64,000 nucleotides of DNA from Stackebrandtia endophytica (GCF_006716355.1 NZ_VFOW01000001.1:1736001-1800000); one strand, 5' to 3'; shown: positions 45,878-55,045, numbered from the stretch's first letter. Numbers and translations are program-made. Notes: generated from the letters alone by a model not told the origin.

Positions 45878-46288
45878 TCACGCGGCGGCGCGTTGTGCCT
45901 CTCGTTGCGCCTGTGACAGCGAGCAGGCGGCGGTGCCCCCGGGCATCCGGTGCCGGTTGCGTGCCACCCATCGGTATGCGGGCCAGGCGATCCAGCGCAC
46001 CGGCGCGAAGCCGAGTGCCACACCGGCGGCCTTCCACAGGCCGGCAGCGCCTTTGGCGCTTCGCAGCAGTTTCGCGATGGCCTCGGGTCCGGCGGCGGTG
46101 GGTTGACCGGGGCTGATCCACTGCACGGCGGCGTCGCACTGTTCCTCGGTGACGCCGAGGGCGGCCAGGTCGCTCCACTGCCATGGCTGTACCGAGGCCG
46201 GGGTGTCGACGCGACGATCGATGAAGTCGGCGCACTTGCTGCAGAACGCGCAGTCTCCGTCGTAGAGGAAGACCGTTGACTGGCTCAT
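45878..46288 (-). CDS. DCC family thiol-disulfide oxidoreductase-like protein
   Basis: The protein has 136 residues. The family motif DGDCAFCSKC is at the N-terminus (FLYDGDCAFCSKCADFIDRR), followed by the second half with PVRWIAWPAYRWVARNRHRM. DCC (DUF393) proteins have a thioredoxin-like fold and a presumed redox role. They are often fused or adjacent to HTTM proteins, as here. Confidence 0.9.
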   Translation of the reverse strand: MSQSTVFLYDGDCAFCSKCADFIDRRVDTPASVQPWQWSDLAALGVTEEQCDAAVQWISPGQPTAAGPEAIAKLLRSAKGAAGLWKAAGVALGFAPVRWIAWPAYRWVARNRHRMPGGTAACSLSQAQREAQRAAA

Positions 46289-46375
46289 GGGTCAACAGTA
46301 ACCCGCGCCGCCGTCGCGGGTTCAGCGTCGTTCCAGGTCGGCGGATCCGGTAGTGGTGCGGTTAACAACGCGGGT

Positions 46376-47209
46376 TCAGGCACGGACTCCGGCGCCACCG
46401 TCGACGACCAGAACCTGCCCGGTGATGTATCCGGCCGACGGTGAACACAGGTAGGCGATGGCCGAGGCGGCCTCGTCGGCGGTGCCGGGCCGCCCGATCG
46501 GCATGTCCAGGCCGCGCCGCAACTCGGGCACGGTGGAGGAACCGGTCAGGATCAGGCCGGGGGCGACGGCGTTGACGGTGACTCCGTCGGCGACCAGCTC
46601 CATCGACAGGGCACGGGTCAGTCCGGTAACTCCGGCTTTCGCGGCGGCGTAGGCGGCTTCGGCGGGGACTCCGTTGACGACTCCGGCGGTGGCGGCGACG
46701 TTGACCACCCGGCCCCAACCGCGTTCGGCCATACCCTGGACGAACGCGCGGCTGACCAGGAACGTGGTCGTCAGGTTGCGTTCCACCTCGTCCTGCCACT
46801 CCAGGTAGGACAGTTGAGCGACCGGCCGGAGGATCGCCGGGCCGGTCTTGGAGGCCAGTCCGGCGTTGTTGACGAGGATGTCGACGTCACCGATCTGTTC
46901 GGCTATCGCGTCGGCGAGGCCGGCGACCTCGGCGTCCTCGGTGAGGTCCACGACGAATCCGGTGCCGTCGATTTCCTCGGCGCGTTCGTGGATGCGTTTG
47001 GTGGTGGAGACGATGATGACCTCCGCACCGGCCAACCGCAGCCGCCTCGCGACCGAGAACCCGATCCCGTCGGGGCTTCCCGCGCCGGTGACCAGTGCGA
47101 CTCGGCCCGCCAGGGAGTCCACCTCGGACTCTGGAGCGGGAAGGTACCGGGTCGGATGCGTTATGTCTTCGGAACCGGAATCGTCAGGTGGCAGTTGCGA
47201 AGGCTGCAT
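46376..47209 (-). CDS. Short-chain dehydrogenase/reductase
   Basis: The protein has 277 residues from the ATG at 47209. The cofactor motif is TGAGSPDGIGFSVARRL, with DILVNNAGLA and the YAAAK active site following. The residue 13 before the catalytic Tyr is Thr (NVAATAG) instead of the usual Ser, which may still work. The C-terminus YITGQVLVVDGGAG is typical. Substrate unknown; overall closest to 3-oxoacyl-ACP reductase-like SDRs. Confidence 0.88.
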   Translation of the reverse strand: MQPSQLPPDDSGSEDITHPTRYLPAPESEVDSLAGRVALVTGAGSPDGIGFSVARRLRLAGAEVIIVSTTKRIHERAEEIDGTGFVVDLTEDAEVAGLADAIAEQIGDVDILVNNAGLASKTGPAILRPVAQLSYLEWQDEVERNLTTTFLVSRAFVQGMAERGWGRVVNVAATAGVVNGVPAEAAYAAAKAGVTGLTRALSMELVADGVTVNAVAPGLILTGSSTVPELRRGLDMPIGRPGTADEAASAIAYLCSPSAGYITGQVLVVDGGAGVRA

Positions 47210-47308
47210 CGCCCGATCTTCGCACGGATCACCGGTCGGTGTTCGTCCGCATACGGGTACCTCACTCACTGGACGGTGATTCAGGCGTGGCCGTGTCAGT
47301 ATCGGGGT

Positions 47309-47911
47309 GTGAGTGATGACAGTTGGGCCGACGCCGTCAGTGGTCTGGCCGTCGCGGCCGTCGCGGCTCGACTGGCGGGCCGGATCTGTTCGGCGGGACA
47401 ACTGCTGGCCGAGGTCACGACCGACGGCAAGATCGTCGAGGCGTTGTCGCGGACGGGGGCGAGCTTCGTGACACTGCGCCGGGAGTCGCGACTGCGTGGC
47501 TGCATCGGTAATCTGGCGACGAATCGGGCGCTACACCTATCCATCGTCCACAATGCCAGGCAGGCGATGGTCGATCCACGATTGGAACCGGTCGTGATCG
47601 AGGAATGGCCGTGGCTGAGCATCGAGGTATCGGTACTGTCCGATTCGGAGCCGATGGACGTCACCGGTCGCGACGACCTGCTGGCCGCACTGCGACCGGG
47701 CGTCGACGGGTTGACCCTGCTGCTGGGTGACCGCCGCACCACGTTCCTGCCGACGGTGTGGGAGTCTTTGGGAACGCCGGAGAGGTTCGTGTCCGGGCTT
47801 TTGGCCAAGGGTGGTTGGGGGCCCGCCTGGCCCGCCGATATGCGGGCCGAGCGATACACGACGCGTTCATACTCCAGTCGGCCACCGCGTCCGCAGTTGG
47901 AGGGCATATGA
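47309..47911 (+). CDS. AMMECR1 family protein
   Basis: The protein has 200 residues from a GTG at 47309. The diagnostic LRGCIGNLATNRALHLSIVHNA and TFLPTVWESLGTPERFV strings are present. The family is universal but functionally unassigned; some prokaryotic members occur with radical-SAM and MEMO genes, not seen here. It overlaps the next gene by ATGA. Confidence 0.92.
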   Translation: MSDDSWADAVSGLAVAAVAARLAGRICSAGQLLAEVTTDGKIVEALSRTGASFVTLRRESRLRGCIGNLATNRALHLSIVHNARQAMVDPRLEPVVIEEWPWLSIEVSVLSDSEPMDVTGRDDLLAALRPGVDGLTLLLGDRRTTFLPTVWESLGTPERFVSGLLAKGGWGPAWPADMRAERYTTRSYSSRPPRPQLEGI

Positions 47912-48402
47912 CGCAACCACAGCTCGATCCCCTGATCGGTGAGGCGACAAAGCGGGCCGCCGTGGCCTGGATCGATGCCGCCGGCACCGAGACCGCCCTG
48001 TGGTGTCTGTGGTCGGACGACGCGCTGCTGGTGGTGTGCGGTCCGGGTGAGCAGGCTGATCCGGGGTTCACCGACGGCGGCCGGTGCCGGGTTCGGATGC
48101 GGGGTGATCACGGCGGGCGGATCGTCGGATTCACTGCGGCCGTGCAACGCATCGAGCCGGATGCTCCATTGTGGGAAGCGGTGTCCGCGGCGTTGGCGGC
48201 GAAGCGACTCAACTCCCCCGCCGGCGACACGGTCGCCAGGTGGGCCACCGACAACGGCGTGTGGCGGCTGGTTCCCGATCCGACACCGGACCAGGCCGGC
48301 CCCGGTCTGCCGACCGAATCGTTGGCGGCGGCGCCCCGCCCCACCCCGGCGGCCCGGCCGGTACGCAAGCCGTTTCGGTTGCACCGGGTCAAGAAGCGGT
48401 AG
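47908..48402 (+). CDS. Conserved actinobacterial protein, possibly flavin-reductase-like fold
   Basis: The protein has 164 residues, with a start overlapping the AMMECR1 stop and GGAGG upstream. TALWCLWSDDALLVVCGPGEQADPG and AAKRLN, then WATDNGVWRLVPD, recur in actinobacterial hypothetical proteins; the fold may be a split-barrel like pyridoxamine oxidase-type proteins. The basic C-terminus (RKPFRLHRVKKR) is notable. No catalytic assignment is possible. Confidence 0.75.
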   Translation: MTQPQLDPLIGEATKRAAVAWIDAAGTETALWCLWSDDALLVVCGPGEQADPGFTDGGRCRVRMRGDHGGRIVGFTAAVQRIEPDAPLWEAVSAALAAKRLNSPAGDTVARWATDNGVWRLVPDPTPDQAGPGLPTESLAAAPRPTPAARPVRKPFRLHRVKKR

Positions 48403-48491
48403 CCCGCAGGCCGAGGTACCGGTCATTCGGATTCGATGGCCGGCACCGGTTCACGGCGCCCTGGCCCTTCGAACCCGTACCGGACGGCTAC

Positions 48492-49418
48492 TCAGCCGGC
48501 TGCCTCGATGATCTGCTTGGCCCCCTGACGAAGCAGCTCGTCTCCGACACCGACGCCCAGAACCTCGGGGTCGGAGTGACGCTGCGACGCGTCCAGAACG
48601 GTCTTGCCGTCGGGAGAGATGACCCGACCGTGCAGACTCAGGACCCCGTCGTCGTCCATGGTGGCCAGCCCGGCGATCGGGGAATGGCAGTGGCCGCCCA
48701 GGACGCGAAGCATCGCGCGCTCGGCGGTGGTGATTCGATCGGTGGTGTCGTCACCGAGCAGGTCGGCCAGCTCCAGCGCCAGGGTGTCGTCGACCCGGCA
48801 CTGTAGAGCGAGGGTTCCCGAACCGACCGCCGGGACCATCGTGTCGGTGGGCAGGATCTGGCTGATGCGCTCGGTGAGGCCGATGCGTTCCATTCCGGCC
48901 ACCGCCAACATCAGGGCGTCGTACTCACCGGCCTCCATCTTGGCCAGTCGAGAGTTGGCGTTGCCGCGCACCGGAATCGGCGCCAGGTGCGGCCAGTGGA
49001 GGGCCAGCTGCGCCGCCCGTCGCGGCGACGAGGTTCCGATGCGGGCACCCGGCGGCAGGTCGTTGAGGCTGCGGCCCTGTGGCTCGACGATCGCGTCGCG
49101 TACATCGTCGCGTTTGAGGTAGGAGGCGATCACGGTGCCCTCGGGGACGGGACGGTCTCCGGGGATGTCCTTGACACAGTGGACGCATATGTCGACGTCT
49201 CCGGCCAGCAGCGCGGCGTCGACCTCCTTGGTGAACGCCCCCTTGCCGCCCAGCTCCGACAGCGGTCCGGTCCAGCGGTCTCCCGACGTGGTCAACGGGA
49301 CCACCTCGACGGTGAGTTCGGGGCGAAGCGCCAACAGTTCGGCGCGCACCCGTTCAACCTGCGCCATCGCCATGGGTGAGGACCGAGTACCGAGCCGTAT
49401 TGACAACGTAGACGACAT
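48492..49418 (-). CDS. hemC: Porphobilinogen deaminase (hydroxymethylbilane synthase)
   Basis: The protein has 308 residues. IRLGTRSSPMAMAQVERV, the catalytic Asp in HCVKDIPG, the cofactor-binding ARIGTSSPRRAAQL and RGNANSRLAKM are all present. The dipyrromethane Cys is in GGHCHSPIAG. It polymerises four porphobilinogen units for tetrapyrrole synthesis. It is not next to hemA or hemD, unlike most actinobacterial hemC genes, and several usual positions vary (VHCVKD for VHSLKD, RGNANS for RGNV.TR). It may be a second copy. Confidence 0.93.
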   Translation of the reverse strand: MSSTLSIRLGTRSSPMAMAQVERVRAELLALRPELTVEVVPLTTSGDRWTGPLSELGGKGAFTKEVDAALLAGDVDICVHCVKDIPGDRPVPEGTVIASYLKRDDVRDAIVEPQGRSLNDLPPGARIGTSSPRRAAQLALHWPHLAPIPVRGNANSRLAKMEAGEYDALMLAVAGMERIGLTERISQILPTDTMVPAVGSGTLALQCRVDDTLALELADLLGDDTTDRITTAERAMLRVLGGHCHSPIAGLATMDDDGVLSLHGRVISPDGKTVLDASQRHSDPEVLGVGVGDELLRQGAKQIIEAAG

Positions 49419-49518
49419 TCCGCTACCCTACGCGGCCCGATTCGGCGCGCTCAGGGTGTAGGTGTCCCGGAGGTGGCCGGTGCCACGGGTCGACGACGGA
49501 CGAGTCGGTTGGCTCTGT

Positions 49519-50358
49519 TTAAGGCAGCGCGACCAGTTCCCCGGTGGCGACCCGCAGGACCTGCCCACGAACCCGCACCGAGGTGGCGCGGCCGCCGACG
49601 GCGACGGCCGTGCACTCCAACTGCGAGGGACGACCGATCTCGACGCCCTGTTCAACGTGGTAGCCGACCTCGCCGTCCGGTGGCAGCAGGCCCGCAGAGA
49701 CCAGGTACACGCCCAGTCCCAAGGCGGCTGAACCAGTCGCCGGGTCCTCGGCGACGCCAAGCCCGGGAGCGAACATGCGCGCGTGGGCGTGCTGCCGGTC
49801 GGCGTCCCACGAGAACACGTAGACCGCCGGGACGTCCTTGCGCGGGTAGGAGACGGCCCGGGCGACCGCATCGGGGTAGACCGGCAGGTACGGGTACTCC
49901 AGGCCGGTGCCCGCGTTACGTGGCGCTGCGGCCAGATCGTCGTCGCTCAACCCGACGGCTGCCAACAGCGGTTCGGGGTCGATGTCGTCGCTGATGGTCG
50001 GTTCGGCACCGGTGAGGGTGGCGAACTCTCCGTCGATACTGATCGGCAACAGCCCGGCGCGGCATTCCTGAACGACCTCGCCGTCGGGGATGTCGCCGCG
50101 CATCGACAGTGCGACGGCGGCGCCGACGCTCGGGTGTCCGGCGTACGGGAGTTCTTCGGTGGGGGTGAAGATGCGCGCCTGGTAGGTCGCGTCAGCGATC
50201 GAGGGACGCAACACAAAGGACGTCTCGGAGAGGTTGAACTCCGCGGCGATCTGCTGCATCTGGTTCGTGGTCAGGTCATCGGCGTCGTAGACCACGGCCA
50301 ACGGGTTACCACTGTAGGCACGACCGGTGAATACATCGACGATCTCGTATCGCAGCAT
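49519..50358 (-). CDS. PhzF family isomerase/epimerase
   Basis: The protein has 279 residues. VDVFTGRAYSGNPLAVVYDAD, FNLSETSFVLRP, RIFTPTEELPYAGHPSVGAA and FAPGLGVAEDPATGSAALGLG are the PhzF signatures, with the catalytic Glu in LSETSF. Family members isomerise trans-2,3-dihydro-3-hydroxyanthranilate in phenazine synthesis, but most, as here with no phenazine genes nearby, have unknown substrates. The ribosome-binding site is weak. Confidence 0.92.
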   Translation of the reverse strand: MLRYEIVDVFTGRAYSGNPLAVVYDADDLTTNQMQQIAAEFNLSETSFVLRPSIADATYQARIFTPTEELPYAGHPSVGAAVALSMRGDIPDGEVVQECRAGLLPISIDGEFATLTGAEPTISDDIDPEPLLAAVGLSDDDLAAAPRNAGTGLEYPYLPVYPDAVARAVSYPRKDVPAVYVFSWDADRQHAHARMFAPGLGVAEDPATGSAALGLGVYLVSAGLLPPDGEVGYHVEQGVEIGRPSQLECTAVAVGGRATSVRVRGQVLRVATGELVALP

Positions 50359-50418
50359 TGTGACAAGGTACGCCACCGCCACGAGATTCGCACGCGGGCC
50401 GACGGCGACAACACTACT

Positions 50419-51672
50419 GTGAGCAGTGTGGCAGTCACCGTAACGCGAGCCTATATCGCCCAGCTTGCGGGCACGGCCATCTTCGACCCGAACGGTGACC
50501 AGGTGGGTCGGGTGTCCGACGTGGTGGTGCGCCCCCGAAGTGACGCCAAGCCACCTACGGTGTTGGGGCTCGTAGCCGAGATTCAGGCGTTTCGGCGCAT
50601 CTTCATTCCAATGGGTCGGGTGACGTCCGTCGCCGGGGACGCGGTCGTCCTGTCGACGGGGACGTTGAATCTGCGCAAGTTTCAGACCCGCCCGGGCGAG
50701 ACCCTCGTGATCGGTGAACTGCTGGACCGGCGGGTGCGGTTCGCCCGGGAGGGTCGCCAGTACGCGGGGCTGGTGGTCGACGTCGCCATGGAGTCGGACC
50801 GTTCCGGTGACTGGCGACTGACCCGGATCGCGGTTCGGGAGCACACCAAACGGTTGTCGCGGCGCGGTCAGCTGTATCAACTGGCCTGGGAGGACGTCAC
50901 CGGTTTGGCCGCGGGCCAGGAGGACCAGGGTGCGGCGGGCCTGATCGAGGCGACCGAGGATCTGCGCGCGGCTGACCTGGCCAACCTGGTGCGCGGTCTG
51001 CCGTTGCGCCGCCGGGTCGATCTGGCGTTGGCGTTGGAGGACGATCGGTTGGCGGACCTGCTGGAGGAGCTGTCCGCGCACGATCAGATCGAGCTGATCC
51101 ACTCGCTGGAGCAGGATCGGGTGGTCCGGGTGTTGGGTGAGATGGATCCCGATGACGCCGCCGACCTGCTCAACGCGATGCCGACTGCGGAGAAACTGGA
51201 ACTGTTGAGCCTGATGGAGCCGGCTGAGGCCGCCCCGGTACGACAACTGTTGCAGTACCGGGAGGGCACCGCCGGCAGCATCATGACCAGCGAGCCGATC
51301 ATTCTGCCTCCCGATGCCACGGTCGCCGAGGCCTTGGCGATGATCCGGGTGCAGTCGCAACCGCAGACGATGGCGGCGCAGGTGTTCGTGTGCCGACCGC
51401 CCACGGCCACCCCGACGGGCCGGTATCTGGGGATCGCGTTCTTTCAACGCCTGCTGCGGGAACCGCCCAGCGACCTGTTGGCGTCCTGTCTGGACACCGA
51501 TATCGATCCGCTGGATCCCAACGTCCCGCTGATCGAGGTGACCCGGCAGTTGGCCGCCTACGACCTGGTCGCGGTTCCGGTGGTGCGTGACGATCGACTG
51601 ATCGGAGCGGTGACGGTCGACGACGTGCTCGACCATCTGCTGCCGCCGGGCTGGAGGGAGCGTGATGGCTGA
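50419..51672 (+). CDS. Soluble PRC-barrel / MgtE N-domain / CBS protein
   Basis: The protein has 417 residues from a GTG at 50419; a GTG at 50428 is equally possible and no ribosome-binding site is visible. PRC-barrel-like segments occupy about 10-150 (GTAIFDPNGDQVGRVSDVVV). An MgtE N-terminal helical domain follows (about 170-285, LADLLEELSAHDQIELI, MDPDDAADLLNAM), then a CBS pair (GSIMTSEPIILPPDATVAEAL to VAVPVVRDDRLIGAVTVDDVL). The MgtE channel part is absent. Homologues lie next to DUF1003 and mrp in mycobacteria. Probably a Mg2+- or nucleotide-responsive regulator, which is inference. Confidence 0.85.
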   Translation: MSSVAVTVTRAYIAQLAGTAIFDPNGDQVGRVSDVVVRPRSDAKPPTVLGLVAEIQAFRRIFIPMGRVTSVAGDAVVLSTGTLNLRKFQTRPGETLVIGELLDRRVRFAREGRQYAGLVVDVAMESDRSGDWRLTRIAVREHTKRLSRRGQLYQLAWEDVTGLAAGQEDQGAAGLIEATEDLRAADLANLVRGLPLRRRVDLALALEDDRLADLLEELSAHDQIELIHSLEQDRVVRVLGEMDPDDAADLLNAMPTAEKLELLSLMEPAEAAPVRQLLQYREGTAGSIMTSEPIILPPDATVAEALAMIRVQSQPQTMAAQVFVCRPPTATPTGRYLGIAFFQRLLREPPSDLLASCLDTDIDPLDPNVPLIEVTRQLAAYDLVAVPVVRDDRLIGAVTVDDVLDHLLPPGWRERDG

Positions 51673-52153
51673 ATCGCGCGACCGGCGGCTGGACCAACCC
51701 CGTGTCCGCCGTGGGCTTCGACTTCCCCGATTCGACGCCGAATCGTTCGGGGCCTTCGCCGAGCGGTTCGCCAGGTTCATGGGCACGGCGAAGTTCATTG
51801 TGTACATGACGGTGTTCGTCGTGGTGTGGGTGATCATTAATCTGGTGGGTTTGTGGGGCCTGGCTTGGGATCCCTACCCGTTCATCTTGCTGAATCTGTT
51901 CTTCTCCACTCAGGCCTCGTACGCCGCACCGTTGATTCTGTTGGCGCAGAACCGACAGGACGACCGCGACCGTGTCCAGATCGAATCGGATCGGAGGCGG
52001 GCGGAGTCCTCCAAAGCCGACACCGAGTTCCTGGCCCGGGAGATCGCGGCGCTGCGCATCGCGCTGGGTGAGGTCGCCACCCGGGACTTCGTGAGGTCGG
52101 AACTCAATCGCCTGGCCGACAGGCAGGACCGCGAGACCAGCCAAGATCCATAG
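51665..52153 (+). CDS. DUF1003 family membrane protein
   Basis: The protein has 162 residues from the ATG at 51665 (GGAGGG upstream; overlaps the previous stop). Two membrane helices (about 40-60 and 68-90, FIVYMTVFVVVWVIINLVGLW, NLFFSTQASYAAPLILLAQNRQ) define DUF1003, followed by a charged coiled coil. It is cotranscribed with the MgtE-like protein, as in other actinobacteria. Function unknown. Confidence 0.9.
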   Translation: MAESRDRRLDQPRVRRGLRLPRFDAESFGAFAERFARFMGTAKFIVYMTVFVVVWVIINLVGLWGLAWDPYPFILLNLFFSTQASYAAPLILLAQNRQDDRDRVQIESDRRRAESSKADTEFLAREIAALRIALGEVATRDFVRSELNRLADRQDRETSQDP

Positions 52154-52343
52154 TGGCCTGTCCAACCGGTTGCCGCGCACGACACCGGCGGTTGAGACGG
52201 GCCGGTACTTTCGGGCTCACTCACCGTGAACCACCCCACAAAGCCTGGGCAGCGCACCGGCGGCCCGGGCAGGCTGGATAGCCGTTGTGCGCGCACATCC
52301 GAGCGTGGCGATCGGATCATGGGCTGGTGAGGGGAGGTTGATC

Positions 52344-53201
52344 ATGTCGAGGGACCGTGACGTCTCCGACGAGTCAACCTCAGGTGAGGAGAAGGAGGAG
52401 AAGCCCTCCGACGGCGCCAAACTCAACGCCCTGCAGATCATGGCGGCCACCGGGGCCGCCACCACCGGAGCCATCGTCGCCAACGCCATGGGCATCTACG
52501 GCACCGTCATCGGAGTCGCGGTGTTCAGCATCATCTCCTCGGTGGGCACCGTGGTGCTGTTGCAGTCCCTCAACCGGACGCGGGAGCGGCTACGCAAGAC
52601 CGTGCGCCGCTTGGAGGCCGCGGTCCCCGAAACGGCGGCCCAGACGACGCAGGCCACCCGACCGACGGATGCGCGGGCGGTCGGCTCGGCGACGGTCGGC
52701 ATACCCGCCGACCCCGAGGTGACCGTGGCGTTCGACCCCGCCGCGACCGTTCCGCTGGTGCGCCCGTCCTCGGTCGCCCCGGTGACGGCCACCGCGCGCA
52801 TCCCGGCCGTGAAACGGCCGGAGACCATCGAGAAGCCGAAGAAGACCCGACCGATCTGGAAACCCATCGCGATCAGCAGCATCGTGGTGTTCGCGTTGAC
52901 GATCGCCGTCCTCACCGGGATCGCGTTCCTCTCGGGCCAACCACCGGCGTCGTTTTACACGAAACCACCGGCTCAGACCATCACTCCGCAGCCGGAGTCG
53001 GAGAACGAACTCGACGGTGACGGCGACGAACGTCCCTGGGAGGACGACCCGTCGTCTCCGTCACCGTCGGATTCGCCGTCGCCGACGCCCAGCGAGGAAC
53101 CCAGCAGCCCGACCGCGCCGCCGACCACGCCGGAGACCACCACCGATCCACCGCCGTCACCGGAGCCGGAGCTGCCCGAGGACCCCGAGGGCGAAGAGTG
53201 A
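52344..53201 (+). CDS. Two-helix membrane protein with Pro/Ser/Thr-rich tail
   Basis: The protein has 285 residues from the ATG at 52344 with GGGGAGG upstream. Two membrane segments lie at about 30-75 (ATGAATTGAIVANAMGIYG, VFSIISSVGTVVLL) and about 175-195 (IAISSIVVFALTIAVLTGIAF). The last 75 residues are low-complexity Pro/Ser/Thr/Glu, typical of a wall-spanning or glycosylated tail. It lies between DUF1003 and mrp. Function unknown. Confidence 0.78.
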   Translation: MSRDRDVSDESTSGEEKEEKPSDGAKLNALQIMAATGAATTGAIVANAMGIYGTVIGVAVFSIISSVGTVVLLQSLNRTRERLRKTVRRLEAAVPETAAQTTQATRPTDARAVGSATVGIPADPEVTVAFDPAATVPLVRPSSVAPVTATARIPAVKRPETIEKPKKTRPIWKPIAISSIVVFALTIAVLTGIAFLSGQPPASFYTKPPAQTITPQPESENELDGDGDERPWEDDPSSPSPSDSPSPTPSEEPSSPTAPPTTPETTTDPPPSPEPELPEDPEGEE

Positions 53202-53263
53202 TCTACGACGGCCCGCCCGCCCAGGCGCGGTGACCACCGCGAAGCGGGACGTACGATGGCGTC

Positions 53264-54409
53264 ATGTCATCTGCCCCAGCCGCCACGATCGAGCAGGCCG
53301 TTCACGAAGCGCTGGCCACCGTCAACGATCCCGAGATTCGCCGTCCCATCACTGAGCTGGGAATGGTCGACAGCGTGGTCATCGACGGCACCCACGCCGC
53401 GGTTCGTATTTTGCTGACCATCGCCGGATGTCCGTTGAAGGACACCCTTCAGTCCGATATCACCGGCGCAGTGACCAAGGTCGCAGGCATCGAAACGGCC
53501 TCTGTCGACTTTGGAACGATGACCGATGCGCAGCGCAAACAGCTTCAGGAGTCGCTGCGAGGCGGCGGAGGCGGCGAACCGGTCATCCCGTTCAGCCAAC
53601 CCGGTTCCCGCACCCGAGTGTTCGGTGTGGCCTCCGGGAAGGGTGGGGTCGGAAAATCCAGTGTCACGGTCAACCTCGCCGCCGCGATGGCGGCGAAGGG
53701 CCTGTCCGTCGGGGTCGTCGACGCCGACATCTACGGGCACTCCGTTCCCCGGATGCTGGGCGCCGCCGACGGGCGGCCCACCGCGGTGGAGGACATGATG
53801 ATGCCGCCGCAGGCTCACGGGGTCAAGGTCATCTCGATCGGGATGTTCACCAAGGGCAACGCCGCCGTGGTGTGGCGCGGCCCCATGCTGCACCGGGCGT
53901 TGCAGCAGTTCCTCGCCGACGTGTACTGGGGCGAACTCGACGTCCTGCTGCTCGACCTGCCCCCGGGTACCGGTGACATCGCGATCTCGGTGGCCCAACT
54001 GCTGCCGGGTGCCGAACTGCTGGTCGTGACCACGCCGCAGGCCGCCGCCGCCGAGGTCGCCGAACGCGCCGGAGCCATCGCGATGCAGACCAACCAGCGG
54101 TTGGCCGGGGTCGTGGAGAACATGTCCTGGCTGGAAACCCCCGACGGTGACCGCATGGAGATCTTCGGTTCCGGTGGCGGTGAGCAGGTGTCGGACGCCC
54201 TCACCAAACGCGTCGGCGCCCCGGTTCCGCTGCTGGGTCAGATTCCCCTGGAGCCGGCGTTGCGCGAAGCCGGTGACTCCGGAACCCCGCTGGTGTTGCA
54301 GCAACCGGACTCCCCCGCCGCGCGCGCCCTGATCGGCGTGGCCGACCGGTTGGCGGTGCGCCGGGACAGTCTCGCGGGCAAGCCGCTGGGGTTGTCCCCC
54401 AAGCGCTGA
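53264..54409 (+). CDS. mrp: Mrp/ApbC family iron-sulfur cluster carrier ATPase
   Basis: The protein has 381 residues. An N-terminal MIP18-like domain (about 6-95, GCPLKDTLQSDITGAV) is followed by a P-loop ATPase domain. The latter has the deviant Walker A VASGKGGVGKSSVTVNL, VVDADIYGHSVPRML and LDLPPGTGDIAISVAQLLP. The CxxC found in many Mrp proteins after ENMSW is absent (LETPDGDRMEIFG), as in some actinobacterial homologues. It ends before a canonical terminator. Confidence 0.94.
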   Translation: MSSAPAATIEQAVHEALATVNDPEIRRPITELGMVDSVVIDGTHAAVRILLTIAGCPLKDTLQSDITGAVTKVAGIETASVDFGTMTDAQRKQLQESLRGGGGGEPVIPFSQPGSRTRVFGVASGKGGVGKSSVTVNLAAAMAAKGLSVGVVDADIYGHSVPRMLGAADGRPTAVEDMMMPPQAHGVKVISIGMFTKGNAAVVWRGPMLHRALQQFLADVYWGELDVLLLDLPPGTGDIAISVAQLLPGAELLVVTTPQAAAAEVAERAGAIAMQTNQRLAGVVENMSWLETPDGDRMEIFGSGGGEQVSDALTKRVGAPVPLLGQIPLEPALREAGDSGTPLVLQQPDSPAARALIGVADRLAVRRDSLAGKPLGLSPKR

Positions 54410-54444
54410 GCACCGAATCGAAACCTGACCCCCGAATCGAAACA

Positions 54445-54477
54445 GAGCCTGACACGAGGATCGTGTCAGGCTCTTTT
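54445..54477 (+). terminator. Intrinsic terminator after mrp
   Basis: A 13-bp perfect stem (54445-54457 with 54461-54473), a three-base loop and TTTT at 54474-54477 form the most canonical intrinsic terminator in the window. Confidence 0.92.
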
Positions 54478-54565
54478 CCTTGCCCGCGACGTCGATCGTC
54501 GCCGATCGTTCGCCGTTAACGGAGCAGACCGGGCGCCCATCGCGTGGACGGTGCCGAACTTGTCC

Positions 54566-55045
54566 TCAGGTCGCGTCGAGATCGAAGGAACGGCGCGAGC
54601 TCTGCTGTGGCGGCTCCACCGTCGACGATTCGCTGATCTCGGTCTGGCTCGACGAGACGTCGTCCTCGGACTCGGCACGCCGGTTGGCGCGGCCGGCGGT
54701 GGTCGACTTGATCGCCGAGGTGGTGTCGTCGAACTCCTGTTTGACGCCGTCGGCTTCCTTCTTCAAGTCGTTCAGGGCCGACTTCAACGGGTTCTTCAGC
54801 GCCTCTTCATCGGCTTCGCTGAGAACGTGCTTCCGCAGGAAGGTCTTGGGGTTCAAGTCGGTGATGTCGATGTCGGTCCCGACCTCACGACTGATGTCGG
54901 CCTGCGCGTTGGCGGCCATGTTCCGCAGTTTGCGGATCATCTTGCCCAATTCGCCCATCATCTTCGGCAACCGCTCCGGCCCGATGACGAACAGCGCGAC
55001 CAGCAGCAGGGCGATGATCTCCCAACCGCCGAGGTTCTCCAACAT
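54566..55045 (-). CDS. tatB: Sec-independent protein translocase subunit TatB
   Basis: The protein has 159 residues from the ATG at 55045 (AGGAG upstream). The short membrane helix and hinge, GGWEIIALLLVALFVIGPERLPKM, with the conserved Gly-Pro, are followed by an amphipathic helix (MGELGKMIRKLRNMA) and a polar tail. It lies downstream of htrA on the same strand, as in mycobacteria. It binds Tat signal peptides with TatC; the amidase at 14478-15563 and the binding protein at 17040-18884 are likely clients. Confidence 0.94.
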   Translation of the reverse strand: MLENLGGWEIIALLLVALFVIGPERLPKMMGELGKMIRKLRNMAANAQADISREVGTDIDITDLNPKTFLRKHVLSEADEEALKNPLKSALNDLKKEADGVKQEFDDTTSAIKSTTAGRANRRAESEDDVSSSQTEISESSTVEPPQQSSRRSFDLDAT

